From contig JAPLES010000002.1 of assembly GCA_026391075.1 (NCBI GenBank), forward strand, positions 62,001-126,000: 64,000 nucleotides of DNA. Reading direction: 5' to 3'. This document shows, in pieces, positions 16,357 to 25,118 of the stretch. Made by a program: the position numbers and the translations under genes. The notes under the pieces are model-generated. The model saw nothing but the letters and a program-made list of their open reading frames with translations. It did not search any database and was not told the origin of the DNA. Within the stretch, counting starts at the first letter, position 1; each line of letters opens with the position of its first letter. The stretch comes from Bacteroidota bacterium (GTDB taxonomy: Bacteria; Bacteroidota; Bacteroidia; Chitinophagales; LD1).

Positions 16357-17661
16357 TCAATTTTGTGTTTGTGTTTCTACAGAATTGAATATTGCAGATT
16401 CGCTTTCCACCCCTGCACTCAACTCTGTTTTATAAAACCATGCCGCGGCTAAAGCAGTAACCGCAAAGTAGCAGGCTACTACAACAGAACCCATTGGTAA
16501 AAAACCGTTCAAACCAAACCAGTCGCCACGCACTACAGAGAAACAAACAATACCAGCACCAACCAATACCATGCTTACCATTCCATATTTCTTTTTATCA
16601 AGCAAAGCAGTGAAACCAAAAATAGCGAGCATTAAAAGAATGCCATTGACTAACGCTTCTGTTTTTGTGATTTCGCCAAAACGGAAAAACAAAAAGCAAA
16701 GCAAAAGAAAAATAACGCTAAGGTGAGTTACACTAAATGCACTAAACCAATTGCTGTAAACGGGATTGTATTTTTTGAGGTCGCTCATTTTTTCAACGGT
16801 GAAGAGCGGATATTTTTCCATTACATCGGCAGGTCGCCAACCGGTAGGCATAAACCAAAGGCGAAATTTATCGCGCACATTTTTTGTTCGCCAGGTATCA
16901 ACTGCCAAAGTATACCAGTGTTTAAAGTTGATGATGTACGGGTTCCATGTTTGTGCGGGTCTGCGCATACCATACACACAAGGTTCGCTCGCTAGTTCTT
17001 CTTGAAAAGTGCCGAACATTCTATCCCACACTATAAAAATCTGACTGTAATTTTTATCCATGTAAATATCGTTCATAGCGTGGTGCACGCGGTGGTGCGA
17101 AGGAGTAACGAGAATATATTCGAGCAAACCCATGCGCCCGATGTACCGCGTGTGATACCAAAATTGGCTGAACAAATGAATAGGTCCTACCAGGGCTAAT
17201 ACCTCAGGGGGTATACCAACCAATGCCATAGGCACTAACAACAAAGAATAAACATTCGTCATTACCGCAATTTGCTGACGAAGTGCGCAAGGCAAATTAA
17301 ATTCTTCGCTACTGTGATGCACTAAATGATGACTCCAAAAAAAATTTACGCGATGTTGTAATCTGTGAGCCCAGTAACCACTAAAATCGAAAAACACAAA
17401 AACAATAATGTACGGCAAAACACTTGTTGTACTCCAATGCACTAGTTGAAAATGATGCAGCAGCCAAGGATAGGAAATGATAATGATCGTCAACCCTAAA
17501 GTTGATTTCAGAATATTAGTCATGCCCGAGGTTAAACTCGAGATAGTATCAATTACCGGTTGTTGCTCCTTTTGTTTCCATCTGCCCCAAAACATTTCAA
17601 TCAAGATGAGTATCAGAAAACCCGGCATGGCAATCAACAATATGTTTCCGTAAGCATTCAT
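16357..17661 (-). CDS. Fatty acid hydroxylase superfamily (AGMO-like) membrane enzyme
   Basis: A 434-residue integral membrane di-iron hydroxylase of the sterol desaturase/alkylglycerol monooxygenase type. Start ATG 17661 places a membrane helix (GNILLIAMPGFLILILIEMF) at the N-terminus. The histidine motifs are present: HRLQH and HHLVHHSSEEFN near residues 110-130, a later SHHRVHHAMND near 205, and WDRMFGTFQEE after it. The C-terminal 130 residues add four or five helices not found in the minimal hydroxylase, matching AGMO-like bacterial proteins. The substrate is unknown, probably a lipid. A 177-base divergent region separates it from the aminotransferase gene. Confidence 0.85.
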   Translation of the reverse strand: MNAYGNILLIAMPGFLILILIEMFWGRWKQKEQQPVIDTISSLTSGMTNILKSTLGLTIIIISYPWLLHHFQLVHWSTTSVLPYIIVFVFFDFSGYWAHRLQHRVNFFWSHHLVHHSSEEFNLPCALRQQIAVMTNVYSLLLVPMALVGIPPEVLALVGPIHLFSQFWYHTRYIGRMGLLEYILVTPSHHRVHHAMNDIYMDKNYSQIFIVWDRMFGTFQEELASEPCVYGMRRPAQTWNPYIINFKHWYTLAVDTWRTKNVRDKFRLWFMPTGWRPADVMEKYPLFTVEKMSDLKKYNPVYSNWFSAFSVTHLSVIFLLLCFLFFRFGEITKTEALVNGILLMLAIFGFTALLDKKKYGMVSMVLVGAGIVCFSVVRGDWFGLNGFLPMGSVVVACYFAVTALAAAWFYKTELSAGVESESAIFNSVETQTQN

Positions 17662-17838
17662 GGTTGTAAAGTTTTGTAAGTAATAATCGGAATTTTTACC
17701 GAAGGTGTAAAGATGACATTTAGTCAACTATAAAATTTGGGCTTCCCCTTACGAAAAGTATTCTGAGGTCTTTTCCATTTTCTAATTTATATTTTCGAAA
17801 AAATATCTTGTGCTATCAATAAAATTCAACTCCCTGCA

Positions 17839-19290
17839 ATGAACCCAACTGGCTTTTCCATTAGTGAATATCACGACATTAAACCTATTTATGAGAAGCT
17901 GAACAAATTGGTCTCGCTACCTCTTTCAAAAATTGCACCTGCGCAATTGGAAAAATATTTGAACTACTTCGAAACCAAATGCGTGAAATCGAAAGCGATG
18001 ATGCAGGAAGCGAAAAAATATATTCCCGGTGGTGTGCAGCATAATTTGGCTTTCAATTATCCTTTTCCCGTGGCGTTTACCAAAGCGGAAGGAGCGTATT
18101 TGTATGACCTTGATGGCAACCGGTATATTGATTTTTTGCAAGCCGGTGGTCCTACAGTTTTAGGAAGCAATTACGAAATTGTAAAACAAAAATCTATTGA
18201 ACTGATAAACGAATGCGGACCATCCACCGGTTTGTTTCATGAATACGAATTGAAGTTGGCAGAAATAATTTGTAGGCACATGCCAAGCGTAGAAATGTTT
18301 CGCATGCTCGGTAGCGGCACAGAAGCGGTGATGGGCGCCTTGCGTTTAGCGCGATTGGTAACCGGTAAAAAGAAAATTATAAAAATGGGTGGCGCGTATC
18401 ATGGTTGGAGCGACCAGATGGTTTATAGCCTGCGCATTCCCGGCACATTTATTTTTGATGCAAAAGGAATTCCATTTTTAAGTTCATGGCATACACAATC
18501 GGTGCCACCAAATAATATTAAGGCGTTAGAGCGCACAATGATGTTGAATCAACTGCGTGGTGGAACAGCTGCCGTTATCTTAGAACCTATGGGACCCGAA
18601 AGCGGAACGTATCCGTTGTATAAAGAATATTGCAGCGAAGCGCGCGCGCTTTGCGATAAGTATGGTGCGCTATTAATTTTTGATGAAGTGGTTACCGCAT
18701 TCCGCATTGGCTTGAGTGGCGCACAAGGATATTTAAATGTGAAACCTGACTTGACTATTTTTGGAAAAGTAGTTGCAGGTGGTTATCCGTCTGCTGGTGG
18801 CATTGGCGGCAAAGCTGAATACATGCAAGGTTTAGCAGCCGGTTTAGAAGGCGGCAAAAAAGTAAAAGTTGGTGGAACCATGGCGGCTAATCCGTTGAGT
18901 TGTTGCGCGGGTTATCATACACTCGCAGAAATTGAACGCACCGGTGCCTGCGAAAAAGCAGGACGCGCGGGCGATAGAATTACCAAAGGGCTAAATGCGT
19001 TGATTGATAAATATGGTTTGCCTTTCGTAGCATTTAATCAAGGAGCTATTGTGCATTTAGAAACTGCGGGAACGCTTTATGTAAAACTCAATTTTCTGAA
19101 AATAAAAACAGTGCTGAAAGAAATTGATGCACGCAAAAACCTGATGGAGCAAATGGGCGCGGCTTATATGGCGGAAGGTGTGATTACACTTGCAGGCAGT
19201 CGTTTATACATGAGCATGGCAGATACCGATGAAGTTGTGGACGATGCGCTGAACCGGTTCGAAAATGTTTTTAAAAGCATAGAGAAGTAA
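17839..19290 (+). CDS. Class III (GSA-aminomutase-like) aminotransferase
   Basis: A 483-residue PLP enzyme of aminotransferase class III. The lysine that should bind PLP is Lys310 in FGKVVAGGYP; the preceding FDEVVTAFRIG carries the cofactor aspartate, and GSGTEAVMGALRLAR and MGGAYHGWSDQM are the phosphate and ring contacts. Sequence style is nearest glutamate-1-semialdehyde 2,1-aminomutase-like enzymes, but about 50 extra N-terminal residues and the neighbours argue against a haem role. It is the first gene of a plus-strand group with two class II aldolase-type genes and an amidase, three bases ahead of the next gene, so probably a catabolic or biosynthetic operon of unknown substrate. Confidence 0.85.
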   Translation: MNPTGFSISEYHDIKPIYEKLNKLVSLPLSKIAPAQLEKYLNYFETKCVKSKAMMQEAKKYIPGGVQHNLAFNYPFPVAFTKAEGAYLYDLDGNRYIDFLQAGGPTVLGSNYEIVKQKSIELINECGPSTGLFHEYELKLAEIICRHMPSVEMFRMLGSGTEAVMGALRLARLVTGKKKIIKMGGAYHGWSDQMVYSLRIPGTFIFDAKGIPFLSSWHTQSVPPNNIKALERTMMLNQLRGGTAAVILEPMGPESGTYPLYKEYCSEARALCDKYGALLIFDEVVTAFRIGLSGAQGYLNVKPDLTIFGKVVAGGYPSAGGIGGKAEYMQGLAAGLEGGKKVKVGGTMAANPLSCCAGYHTLAEIERTGACEKAGRAGDRITKGLNALIDKYGLPFVAFNQGAIVHLETAGTLYVKLNFLKIKTVLKEIDARKNLMEQMGAAYMAEGVITLAGSRLYMSMADTDEVVDDALNRFENVFKSIEK

Positions 19291-19293
19291 GCT

Positions 19294-19875
19294 ATGGAAA
19301 TTAGGGAAGCAAAAAATATTGTTTGCAATGCCGGTAAGCAATTACTGAAAGATGGATTGGTGGCGCGTACCTGGGGCAATGTAAGTGTGCGCATTAGCGA
19401 TACGCAAATGGTAATTACACCCACCGGTAGAAGTTATAATGAGTTAGTGCCGGATGATATGGTGGTGGTAGATTTTTACACGCTCAAGTTTGAAGGCAAC
19501 ATCAAACCTTCATCTGAATTGAAATTGCATTGTCAGATTTACAAAACGCGTCCGCACATAAATGCGGTTATACATACACACCAAATGTATGCTTCCATTG
19601 TAGCGGCTGCACAAAAAGATGTAGTGGTGTTAGATGAAGCACATCAAAAAATATTAGGCGGAAAAATTATTAAGACTGCACCCTATGCTTTGCCCAACAC
19701 AAAAAAAATCACTGTAGAAAGTGCCCGCGCCATTGAAAATTCGAATGCGGCACTAATGGCAAATCATGGAGTGGTATGTATTGGAGAAAAATTGGAAGAT
19801 GTATTTAATGTAGCGCGAACACTCGAAGATGCGTGTAAGTTATTTGTTGATTCGCAAAAACAAACAGCGCGATGA
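19294..19875 (+). CDS. Class II aldolase/adducin family protein
   Basis: A 193-residue zinc enzyme of the fuculose/ribulose-phosphate aldolase-epimerase type. Family marks in order: TWGNVSVRISD (about residue 28), ITPTGRSYNELVPDDMVVVD, PSSELKLHCQIY with the catalytic-type glutamate, INAVIHTHQMYAS with two zinc histidines (HTH), and LMANHGVVCIGE with the third histidine. Start ATG 19294 follows the aminotransferase stop by three bases, and the end overlaps the next gene by four. It probably splits or epimerises a hydroxy-acid or sugar intermediate linked to the aminotransferase product. Confidence 0.85.
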   Translation: MEIREAKNIVCNAGKQLLKDGLVARTWGNVSVRISDTQMVITPTGRSYNELVPDDMVVVDFYTLKFEGNIKPSSELKLHCQIYKTRPHINAVIHTHQMYASIVAAAQKDVVVLDEAHQKILGGKIIKTAPYALPNTKKITVESARAIENSNAALMANHGVVCIGEKLEDVFNVARTLEDACKLFVDSQKQTAR

Positions 19876-20474
19876 ATGTAGAAGAAGCAAAATATAATTT
19901 GTTGAATGCAGCACAATATTTTAAAGCGCAAAGCGAAGGCTATAAAAGCTGGGGAAATGTAAACGTGTTGCAAATAGCTTTTAGAATAAGTAACACAGAA
20001 TTTTTAGTAACTGACGAGAACAAATCTTTAGAAGAAATTAAAGTTGGCGACATTCATTTGCAATCTTCTTCTTCAAACATATTCAGACAAGTTTTTTCTT
20101 TCCGAAAAAAAATAAACACCATCTTAATTACACAACAGGAATATGCTTCGCAATTGCAAGAAGAAGTTCCTGCTATTCTCGATGACCAAGCGCAATTGCT
20201 CGGACTTTCAATTCGAATAGCAAAAAATGAAAGCCAAATTGCAAAAGCATTGAGTGGAAGATATGCGGCTATTCTGCCCTATAAAAAAAGCATTTGCATT
20301 GGAACAGGTTTGGACGATGCGTATGTAGCTGCACAGTTACTCGAAAAAACTTCCAAGGTTTTTATAGAGGCTAAACATATTGGTGGAGCAAAGGCCATCA
20401 ACAAAATAGAAGCATGGTTGATGCAACAGTATTATCAATTCAAATATTCGAAAGAAGCGGTGAAGAACCGGTAA
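19872..20474 (+). CDS. Degenerate class II aldolase paralogue lacking zinc ligands
   Basis: A 200-residue protein that aligns with its upstream neighbour in order and spacing: SWGNVNVLQIAFRISNTEFL mirrors TWGNVSVRISDTQMV, SSNIFRQVFSF mirrors SSELKLHCQIY, INTILITQQEYAS mirrors INAVIHTHQMYAS, and ILPYKKSICIG mirrors LMANHGVVCIG. The glutamate and all three histidines of the zinc site are replaced. The frame is intact and overlaps the active-looking copy by four bases, so it is probably a tandem duplicate kept as a pseudoenzyme or structural partner. Catalysis by this subunit alone is unlikely. Confidence 0.7.
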   Translation: MNVEEAKYNLLNAAQYFKAQSEGYKSWGNVNVLQIAFRISNTEFLVTDENKSLEEIKVGDIHLQSSSSNIFRQVFSFRKKINTILITQQEYASQLQEEVPAILDDQAQLLGLSIRIAKNESQIAKALSGRYAAILPYKKSICIGTGLDDAYVAAQLLEKTSKVFIEAKHIGGAKAINKIEAWLMQQYYQFKYSKEAVKNR

Positions 20475-20520
20475 ACAAATTTTTTTAACTATCAAACGTC
20501 AGTATTACAAAACACAAATT

Positions 20521-21939
20521 ATGAGCAAACGAATCAGCGCATTTACCAACGATGCTTTAGGAAATTTAGATGCCGTAGGCGTGGCAGAAGCCATTGCTAA
20601 AAAAGAAATAAGCGTGCAGGAAGTGACCGAAGCCGCTATTGCACGTGCCGAAAAGGTAAACGGTGAACTGAATGCCATCGTGATAAAAACTTATGACGAT
20701 GCGCGAAATTATTCTTCGCTCGCAAAAGACGGTGCATTGTATGGCGTTCCTTCGTTTATTAAAGATAACGAAAACATTAAAGGCTATCCTACACAATTAG
20801 GCACCGGTTCGTTCCGCGCGAAAGTGGCGAAGAAGAACAGCCCTTATGTAAATCAGTTTCATTCTACCGGAACAAATAATTTAGGCAAAAGCACTTTGCC
20901 CGAATTCGGTTTAATATGCAGTACCGAAAACGAACGATGGGGCATTACGCGCAATCCTTGGAATACAGATTACACTACCGGTGGTTCTTCTTCGGGATCG
21001 GGAGCATTGGTGGCAAGCGGTGTGGTTCCTATTGCTTCGGCTAATGATGGCGCTGGCTCTATTCGCATACCGGCTGCGTGTTGCGGATTAGTTGGTTTAA
21101 AACCTACGCGTGGGCGCTTAGTAAACATGGAAGGTTCGGAACTGATGCCGTTGCAAATTGTTTATGAAGGTGTGCTTACACGCACCGTGCGCGATACGGC
21201 AGCATTTTTTTCCGCAGCCGAAAAATTTTATAAAAATGCGAAGTTGCCTGAGTTAGGACACGTAACAAAATCTTCAAAGAAAAAACTGCGCATTGTGTTT
21301 TTTGAAAATCCTCCTGTTGGTATTGGCGCTCATCAAGATGCTTAAACACATCGCGTGCAGTTAGAAACAGCAGCATTATTGAAATCGCTCGGGCACACCG
21401 TAGAGCAACTTCCCCTTCCTATTGATGTAGAAGCCATGACCGATCACTATTTAAGGTACTACGGTTTTCTTGCTTATATGCTCAGCCATCACGGACGTTT
21501 GGTATTGGGTGCAAAAGTAAATCATGAAGTGCTGGAGCCATTCACACTAGGGCTCAGCAAAAAATTTAAAGACAATAAAATGATGCTGCCGCGAAGCATT
21601 AAAACGCTGCGGCAGGTAGGGGCAGATACCGAAAAACTTTTTGATTCTTACGATGTAATCATGACGCCAGTGTTAGCGCACACCACTCCCGAAATAGGGC
21701 ACTTTTCTCCCAACTTGTCGTATGAAGAAGTTTCGAAACGCGCAGTAGAATTTGCCACCTATTGCGGCTTGCAAAACATTACCGGCTCTCCTGCTATTTC
21801 GTTACCGCTAGGCAAAACCGAAAACAATATGCCTATTGCGGTTCAGTTCTCTGCACCTCTTGGTTTAGACCAACGCTTGCTCGAATTGGCTTATGAAATG
21901 GAAGAGGCAAAGCCGTGGAGTTTTATTTATAACAGTTGA
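20521..21939 (+). pseudogene. Amidase signature family, interrupted by one in-frame TAA
   Basis: One frame of 473 codons encodes an amidase, with a single TAA at 21343-21345 (context GAT GCT TAA ACA CAT CGC). Before the stop, 274 residues carry the full signature: SFIKDNENIKG with the lysine, [14 protein letters not shown] with the cis-serine, and [26 protein letters not shown] with the nucleophile. After it, 195 intact residues form the rest of the fold (MTPVLAHTTPEIG, ISLPLGKTENNMPIAVQF). A single base change from GAA would restore the gene. It may be a recent pseudogene, a strain variant or a sequencing error. It follows the aldolase pair by 46 bases. Confidence 0.85.
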
Positions 21940-21963
21940 TAAGCTATGACTGGCAATTTGATT

Positions 21964-22458
21964 TTATTGCTGAGGTGACGCTACCGGCTCCGATAACTCC
22001 TTACCTGCCGAATAAAAATAATTTACTGCGTAATAGTTTTTGTCTTTAATGCTGACCATCGCTCTCAACACAATTGTTTGTGTTTCGTAAGTACTAATTC
22101 GCTTTTCGTAATGCCAATTGTCGGTTGTTGAAACGTAACCTAGTTTGATAAGACTATGAACTAGTTTAATGTAATCCTCTTCATTGGCGGTAAAATATTC
22201 TACTTGAGCCGACCTTGCACCTTCGCTATCCTTATTAACTAAAATATAAAGGAGTTCGCGGGTTGAACGATTGAGCAACCTGAGTTTAATGTTTTCTTCG
22301 CTACTGCTATCTTGCTTAATAACGAAGTCTTTTTTAAGCCAATATTCTTTGGGGTTTTTAATCAACGGCATTCTTTCAAAATCTTTTATGTGAACCGTTT
22401 GTGCAAAACAGATGGTGCTGGTTATTGTCAAGACTAGAAACAGAAAAAAACTTTTCAT
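21964..22458 (-). CDS. Exported hypothetical protein
   Basis: A 164-residue protein with a clear signal peptide (KSFFLFLVLTITSTICFAQ) and a mixed alpha/beta mature part (KDFVIKQDSSSEENIKLRLL, then VEYFTANEEDYIKLVHSLI, then TYETQTIVLRAMVSIKDKNYYAVNYFY). I do not recognise the family. Its ATG overlaps the stop of the DinB gene by four bases, so the two are translated from one message. It converges with the amidase on the opposite strand, 24 bases away. Confidence 0.6.
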   Translation of the reverse strand: MKSFFLFLVLTITSTICFAQTVHIKDFERMPLIKNPKEYWLKKDFVIKQDSSSEENIKLRLLNRSTRELLYILVNKDSEGARSAQVEYFTANEEDYIKLVHSLIKLGYVSTTDNWHYEKRISTYETQTIVLRAMVSIKDKNYYAVNYFYSAGKELSEPVASPQQ

Positions 22459-22943
22459 TGCAATCTTGTTTTGAAAATTTCAATTTGCCTGCGATGGCGA
22501 ATAACGTGCATAACCGCATGTTCAAGCAGTTGGTCTATATCGAAGGTTTGCCCCCATGGGCTTTTGATAATGTTGTTCATTATCTCTTCATCGGTCATTT
22601 TCACTTTTGGGTTTAAACGCTCTTCGCTGTGTTTGAGCAGTGCATCCAGTTCGGCACAAGCGCTTTCTATGCTGCTTACATCTACTTCTTTTTTGCGCTC
22701 GTAAGGCAGGTCGCCAAATTGTTTGGCTATCATATACAGGTAACCGTAACCCGCAAGAAGAATGTGATTTGTAACTGACTGAATGGAAACACAATTTTTA
22801 TCTGTCGTTTCCTTATCAGCAATGGCGGTGAACTGCTGCGGGCTTAAACTGCACAGCACCGCTTTGTATTCTTCAATGGCTTTTTGGTATTCATCGAGCA
22901 GGGCACCAATAAAGCCCATGTTTTGGCGGAATGTTTTTGGCAT
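22455..22943 (-). CDS. DinB-family protein
   Basis: A 162-residue four-helix-bundle protein of the DinB/YfiT superfamily, whose members bind a divalent metal and include thiol transferases. Candidate metal histidines are in VTNHILLAGYGYL (about residue 63) and EHAVMHVIRHRRQIE (about residue 142, the typical C-terminal HxxxHRxQ). Length and helix pattern fit. It is coupled to a secreted protein gene downstream; the substrate is unknown. Confidence 0.8.
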   Translation of the reverse strand: MPKTFRQNMGFIGALLDEYQKAIEEYKAVLCSLSPQQFTAIADKETTDKNCVSIQSVTNHILLAGYGYLYMIAKQFGDLPYERKKEVDVSSIESACAELDALLKHSEERLNPKVKMTDEEIMNNIIKSPWGQTFDIDQLLEHAVMHVIRHRRQIEIFKTRLQ

Positions 22944-23010
22944 AGTTTGTATGTGGTTTTATAGTTGACTTGGTTGGATACCATACAAAGTGAACGACTA
23001 CCAAATCCAA

Positions 23011-23307
23011 TTACTTAAGCAGCGTCTGCAATTTCATAGCAAGACCCATATCTCCTTTCACTTTTATTTTACCGCTCATAAAAGCTGTCATCGGGTTTAT
23101 AGAGCCGTTCGTCATTCCAATAAAGTCTTCCTGCGCTACGCTGATAGTGCAGTCAGCTTCTTTATCTTCAGTAGAAATCAAATTGCCTGCGCCAGTACCG
23201 TCAATAAAAATTTTGTTTTCGCCAAAATCAAACTTTAATGTTTTGCCTAGTGCTTCTGCTTTGGTTGCGCTGGTGGTTAAGTTTGCGAGAATAGTTTCAA
23301 ATGCCAT
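23011..23307 (-). CDS. SCP2 sterol-binding domain protein
   Basis: A 98-residue stand-alone SCP2-type lipid-binding domain. The sequence KTLKFDFGENKIFIDGTGAG is followed by DCTISVAQEDFIGMTNGSINPMTAFMSGKIKVKGDMGLAMKLQ, which is the usual SCP2 C-terminal block. It would hold a fatty acyl or other hydrophobic ligand in the cytoplasm. It lies alone on the minus strand between the DinB gene and the SUMF1-type gene, with gaps of 67 and 161 bases. Confidence 0.87.
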   Translation of the reverse strand: MAFETILANLTTSATKAEALGKTLKFDFGENKIFIDGTGAGNLISTEDKEADCTISVAQEDFIGMTNGSINPMTAFMSGKIKVKGDMGLAMKLQTLLK

Positions 23308-23415
23308 GTTGTTGTTTGTTTAAATTTAGTGAGAAATTATTTTGCTGTTGTTAGTGAAACAAAGAAATGAAAAAAATCAGCAGGACGTTGAGTATGATTA
23401 AGTATAGTACATAAA

Positions 23416-23444
23416 AAAGCTCCCTTCATTGAAGAGAGCTTTTA
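23416..23444 (-). terminator. Intrinsic terminator of the SUMF1-type gene
   Basis: AAAAGCTCCCTTC pairs with GAAGAGAGCTTTT around an ATT loop, with one C-A mismatch in a 13-bp stem. On the minus strand the hairpin is followed by T residues. It lies 25 bases after the stop codon at 23469. Confidence 0.7.
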
Positions 23445-23468
23445 TGTTTTAGAAATATCTTTTACAGT

Positions 23469-24302
23469 TTATTGTCCATTGCCCGAGGCTTGTTCAACCA
23501 TGTAAGCATCTTTAGCAATTCTGAAACCCACATCATCATCGCGGGCGTCTACCGGATAACGGTCGCGGTTGCTAACTCGGCTATAGCTGTCGTCACTCCA
23601 CCACGAGCCTCCGCGGCATGTGCGATACGACTCGGAGGTTGGACCTTTGGGGTCTTTCTCGGCACTATGTAAATAGTAATCGCTATCGAACCAATCCAAT
23701 GTCCACTGAAACACGTTTCCGCTCATATCATACAGGCCCAATTCGTTTGGTTTCTTTTGCGCTACTGGATGCGCCTGTCCTCGACTAATACTATCGTACC
23801 AAGCCACTTCCCTAATATTATCAGAACCCGCATACTTATATCCTTTGCTCATATTACCACCGCGTGCCGCAAACTCAAATTCTGCTTCGGTTGGCAAGCG
23901 GTAGTGTACACCGCTTACTTTATTCAGTCTGTCTAAAAATTCGGTGGCATCGTTCCAGTTTACATTTTCAACGGGGCAGGTAGGGCAGTTTTTCGAAAAC
24001 CACGGACGAGTTCCCATTACGGCTTCCCACTCCAATTGAGTAATAGGGTATTTATCTATATAGAATGAACTCACACTTACTTTGTGTGCGGGCTTTTCCC
24101 AATAGTAGCAATCGCTGTCGCTTTCGTTTTGGCAGCCCATCTTAAAAGATCCTCCGTCTACTCTCACCATATTCTGCACAATTTGCAGAACCACTTCGGG
24201 CATCGTCATTTTTTTACGTGGTGCTTCAGCCGGTTTAGCTGTTTGCGAAAACACTTGCATGCCTAAACAACATACAAGCACAGTAAACATGATATTTTTC
24301 AT
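23469..24302 (-). CDS. SUMF1/FGE-type (formylglycine-generating enzyme fold) protein
   Basis: A 277-residue exported protein with a signal peptide (residues 1-19) and one SUMF1 domain (about 45-270). Typical blocks are MVRVDGGSFKMGC, KVSVSSFYIDKYPITQLEWEAVMG, PVENVNWNDATEFL, YRLPTEAEFEFAARGG, MSGNVFQWTLDW, CRGGSWWSDD and DVGFRIAKD. The fold is shared with the gliding/T9SS lipoproteins GldK and GldJ, but this protein lacks a lipobox and the extra domains of those, so a stand-alone envelope protein of unknown function is the safest call. A terminator follows and a 249-base upstream gap has no other gene. Confidence 0.82.
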   Translation of the reverse strand: MKNIMFTVLVCCLGMQVFSQTAKPAEAPRKKMTMPEVVLQIVQNMVRVDGGSFKMGCQNESDSDCYYWEKPAHKVSVSSFYIDKYPITQLEWEAVMGTRPWFSKNCPTCPVENVNWNDATEFLDRLNKVSGVHYRLPTEAEFEFAARGGNMSKGYKYAGSDNIREVAWYDSISRGQAHPVAQKKPNELGLYDMSGNVFQWTLDWFDSDYYLHSAEKDPKGPTSESYRTCRGGSWWSDDSYSRVSNRDRYPVDARDDDVGFRIAKDAYMVEQASGNGQ

Positions 24303-24551
24303 AGTCCCTTCTTTTGTTTGTTCTTATACTGCTGCACTACGGGCATGTTTCTAAAAAGAACTACTGTTATACAAGTGTTTGCTTGTAATTAAAGCCTCCC
24401 GTTTTGTGCGTGCAGATGGAAAGAGTTGGAAGTTTTTGCCTAAATGGAAAGAAAGTAGATGACAGTCACACTGCTACCAGCAATTATTTTTCGCCTTTGG
24501 AGATTTGGTCTTGGATGTAGGAGGGGGTGATGAGATTCATAAGAAGTTATG

Positions 24552-25031
24552 CTAATTAAAAGTTTTTCTTCCAACACCTTGCTCCACCTTATTCAAATAT
24601 TTTTCCTTGTCCTTATTTATATACCAATACTGCGTATGGGTGGCACATGAAACCGAAGGCTCGTCTTGGTTGAAAGTAATATCAATAGTATCGCCAGTAG
24701 TGTATCGCCACATATAAGTATCGTCTTTATGGACAGCACCCTCATATTCCTTTCCGGCAACTTGATAGGAATAAATATTTATTAAATAGCCTCCTCGGGA
24801 GGTATGTATTTTCTTTTCACCCGTAATAATACCTGTTGTAATTTGCTCCCTCTCAAAGGGGTTCATATCCTTATAAACAAATATTGTTCCAGCAAGCAAA
24901 AGCCCTATAACGAAATACAGCACACCCAACCAATCGATAAATTTCGATTTTCTTCTTTGGGCAAAAGCCATGAAACAAAGATTGGAAACAAAAAAAGCGA
25001 GAGCATAACAACCCCAAAATGCTGCTGACAT
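24552..25031 (-). CDS. DUF3592-like membrane protein
   Basis: A 159-residue protein from ATG 25031 with two membrane helices (AFWGCYALAFFVSNLCFMAF and WLGVLYFVIGLLLAGTIFVY) and a beta-rich domain with ITTGIITGEKK, INIYSYQVAGKEYEG and GDTIDITFNQDEPSVS, as in DUF3592-type proteins. The frame opens further upstream to 25085, but that extension lies in a duplicated piece of icmF 3' end read out of frame, so 25031 is the better start. The 248 bases downstream to the SUMF1-type gene start show no recognisable element. Confidence 0.6.
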   Translation of the reverse strand: MSAAFWGCYALAFFVSNLCFMAFAQRRKSKFIDWLGVLYFVIGLLLAGTIFVYKDMNPFEREQITTGIITGEKKIHTSRGGYLINIYSYQVAGKEYEGAVHKDDTYMWRYTTGDTIDITFNQDEPSVSCATHTQYWYINKDKEKYLNKVEQGVGRKTFN

Positions 25032-25042
25032 ATGTGCGTTTT

Positions 25043-25111
25043 TACATGCTTCTTCTGTATTGCCCTCCCACCTCATACAGCGCATGAGATATTTGCCCGA
25101 GCGAGCAAACC
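25043..25111 (-). pseudogene. Detached last 23 codons of an icmF-type gene
   Basis: On the minus strand this reads [14 protein letters not shown] then GGQYRRSM and a TAA stop, identical in protein to the C-terminus of IcmF encoded at 25723-25791 exactly 680 bases away. The DNA copies differ in seven codons (Cys, Ile, Ser, Gly, Arg, Arg, stop), all synonymous, including a TCT/AGT serine change. Homology ends abruptly at the Val codon. It lies eight bases downstream of the toxin gene stop. This looks like the 3' end of a related genome's icmF carried in with the toxin-antitoxin pair. Confidence 0.85.
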
Positions 25112-25118
25112 GTTGAAT

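Noticed and set aside
23469-24302. GldK/GldJ gliding lipoprotein
   Set aside because: The SUMF1 fold fits, but there is no lipobox, the protein is short, and no gld genes are adjacent.
25043-25111. Simple tandem duplication of the icmF end by slippage
   Set aside because: Seven codon differences, all synonymous, do not fit a recent local copy.
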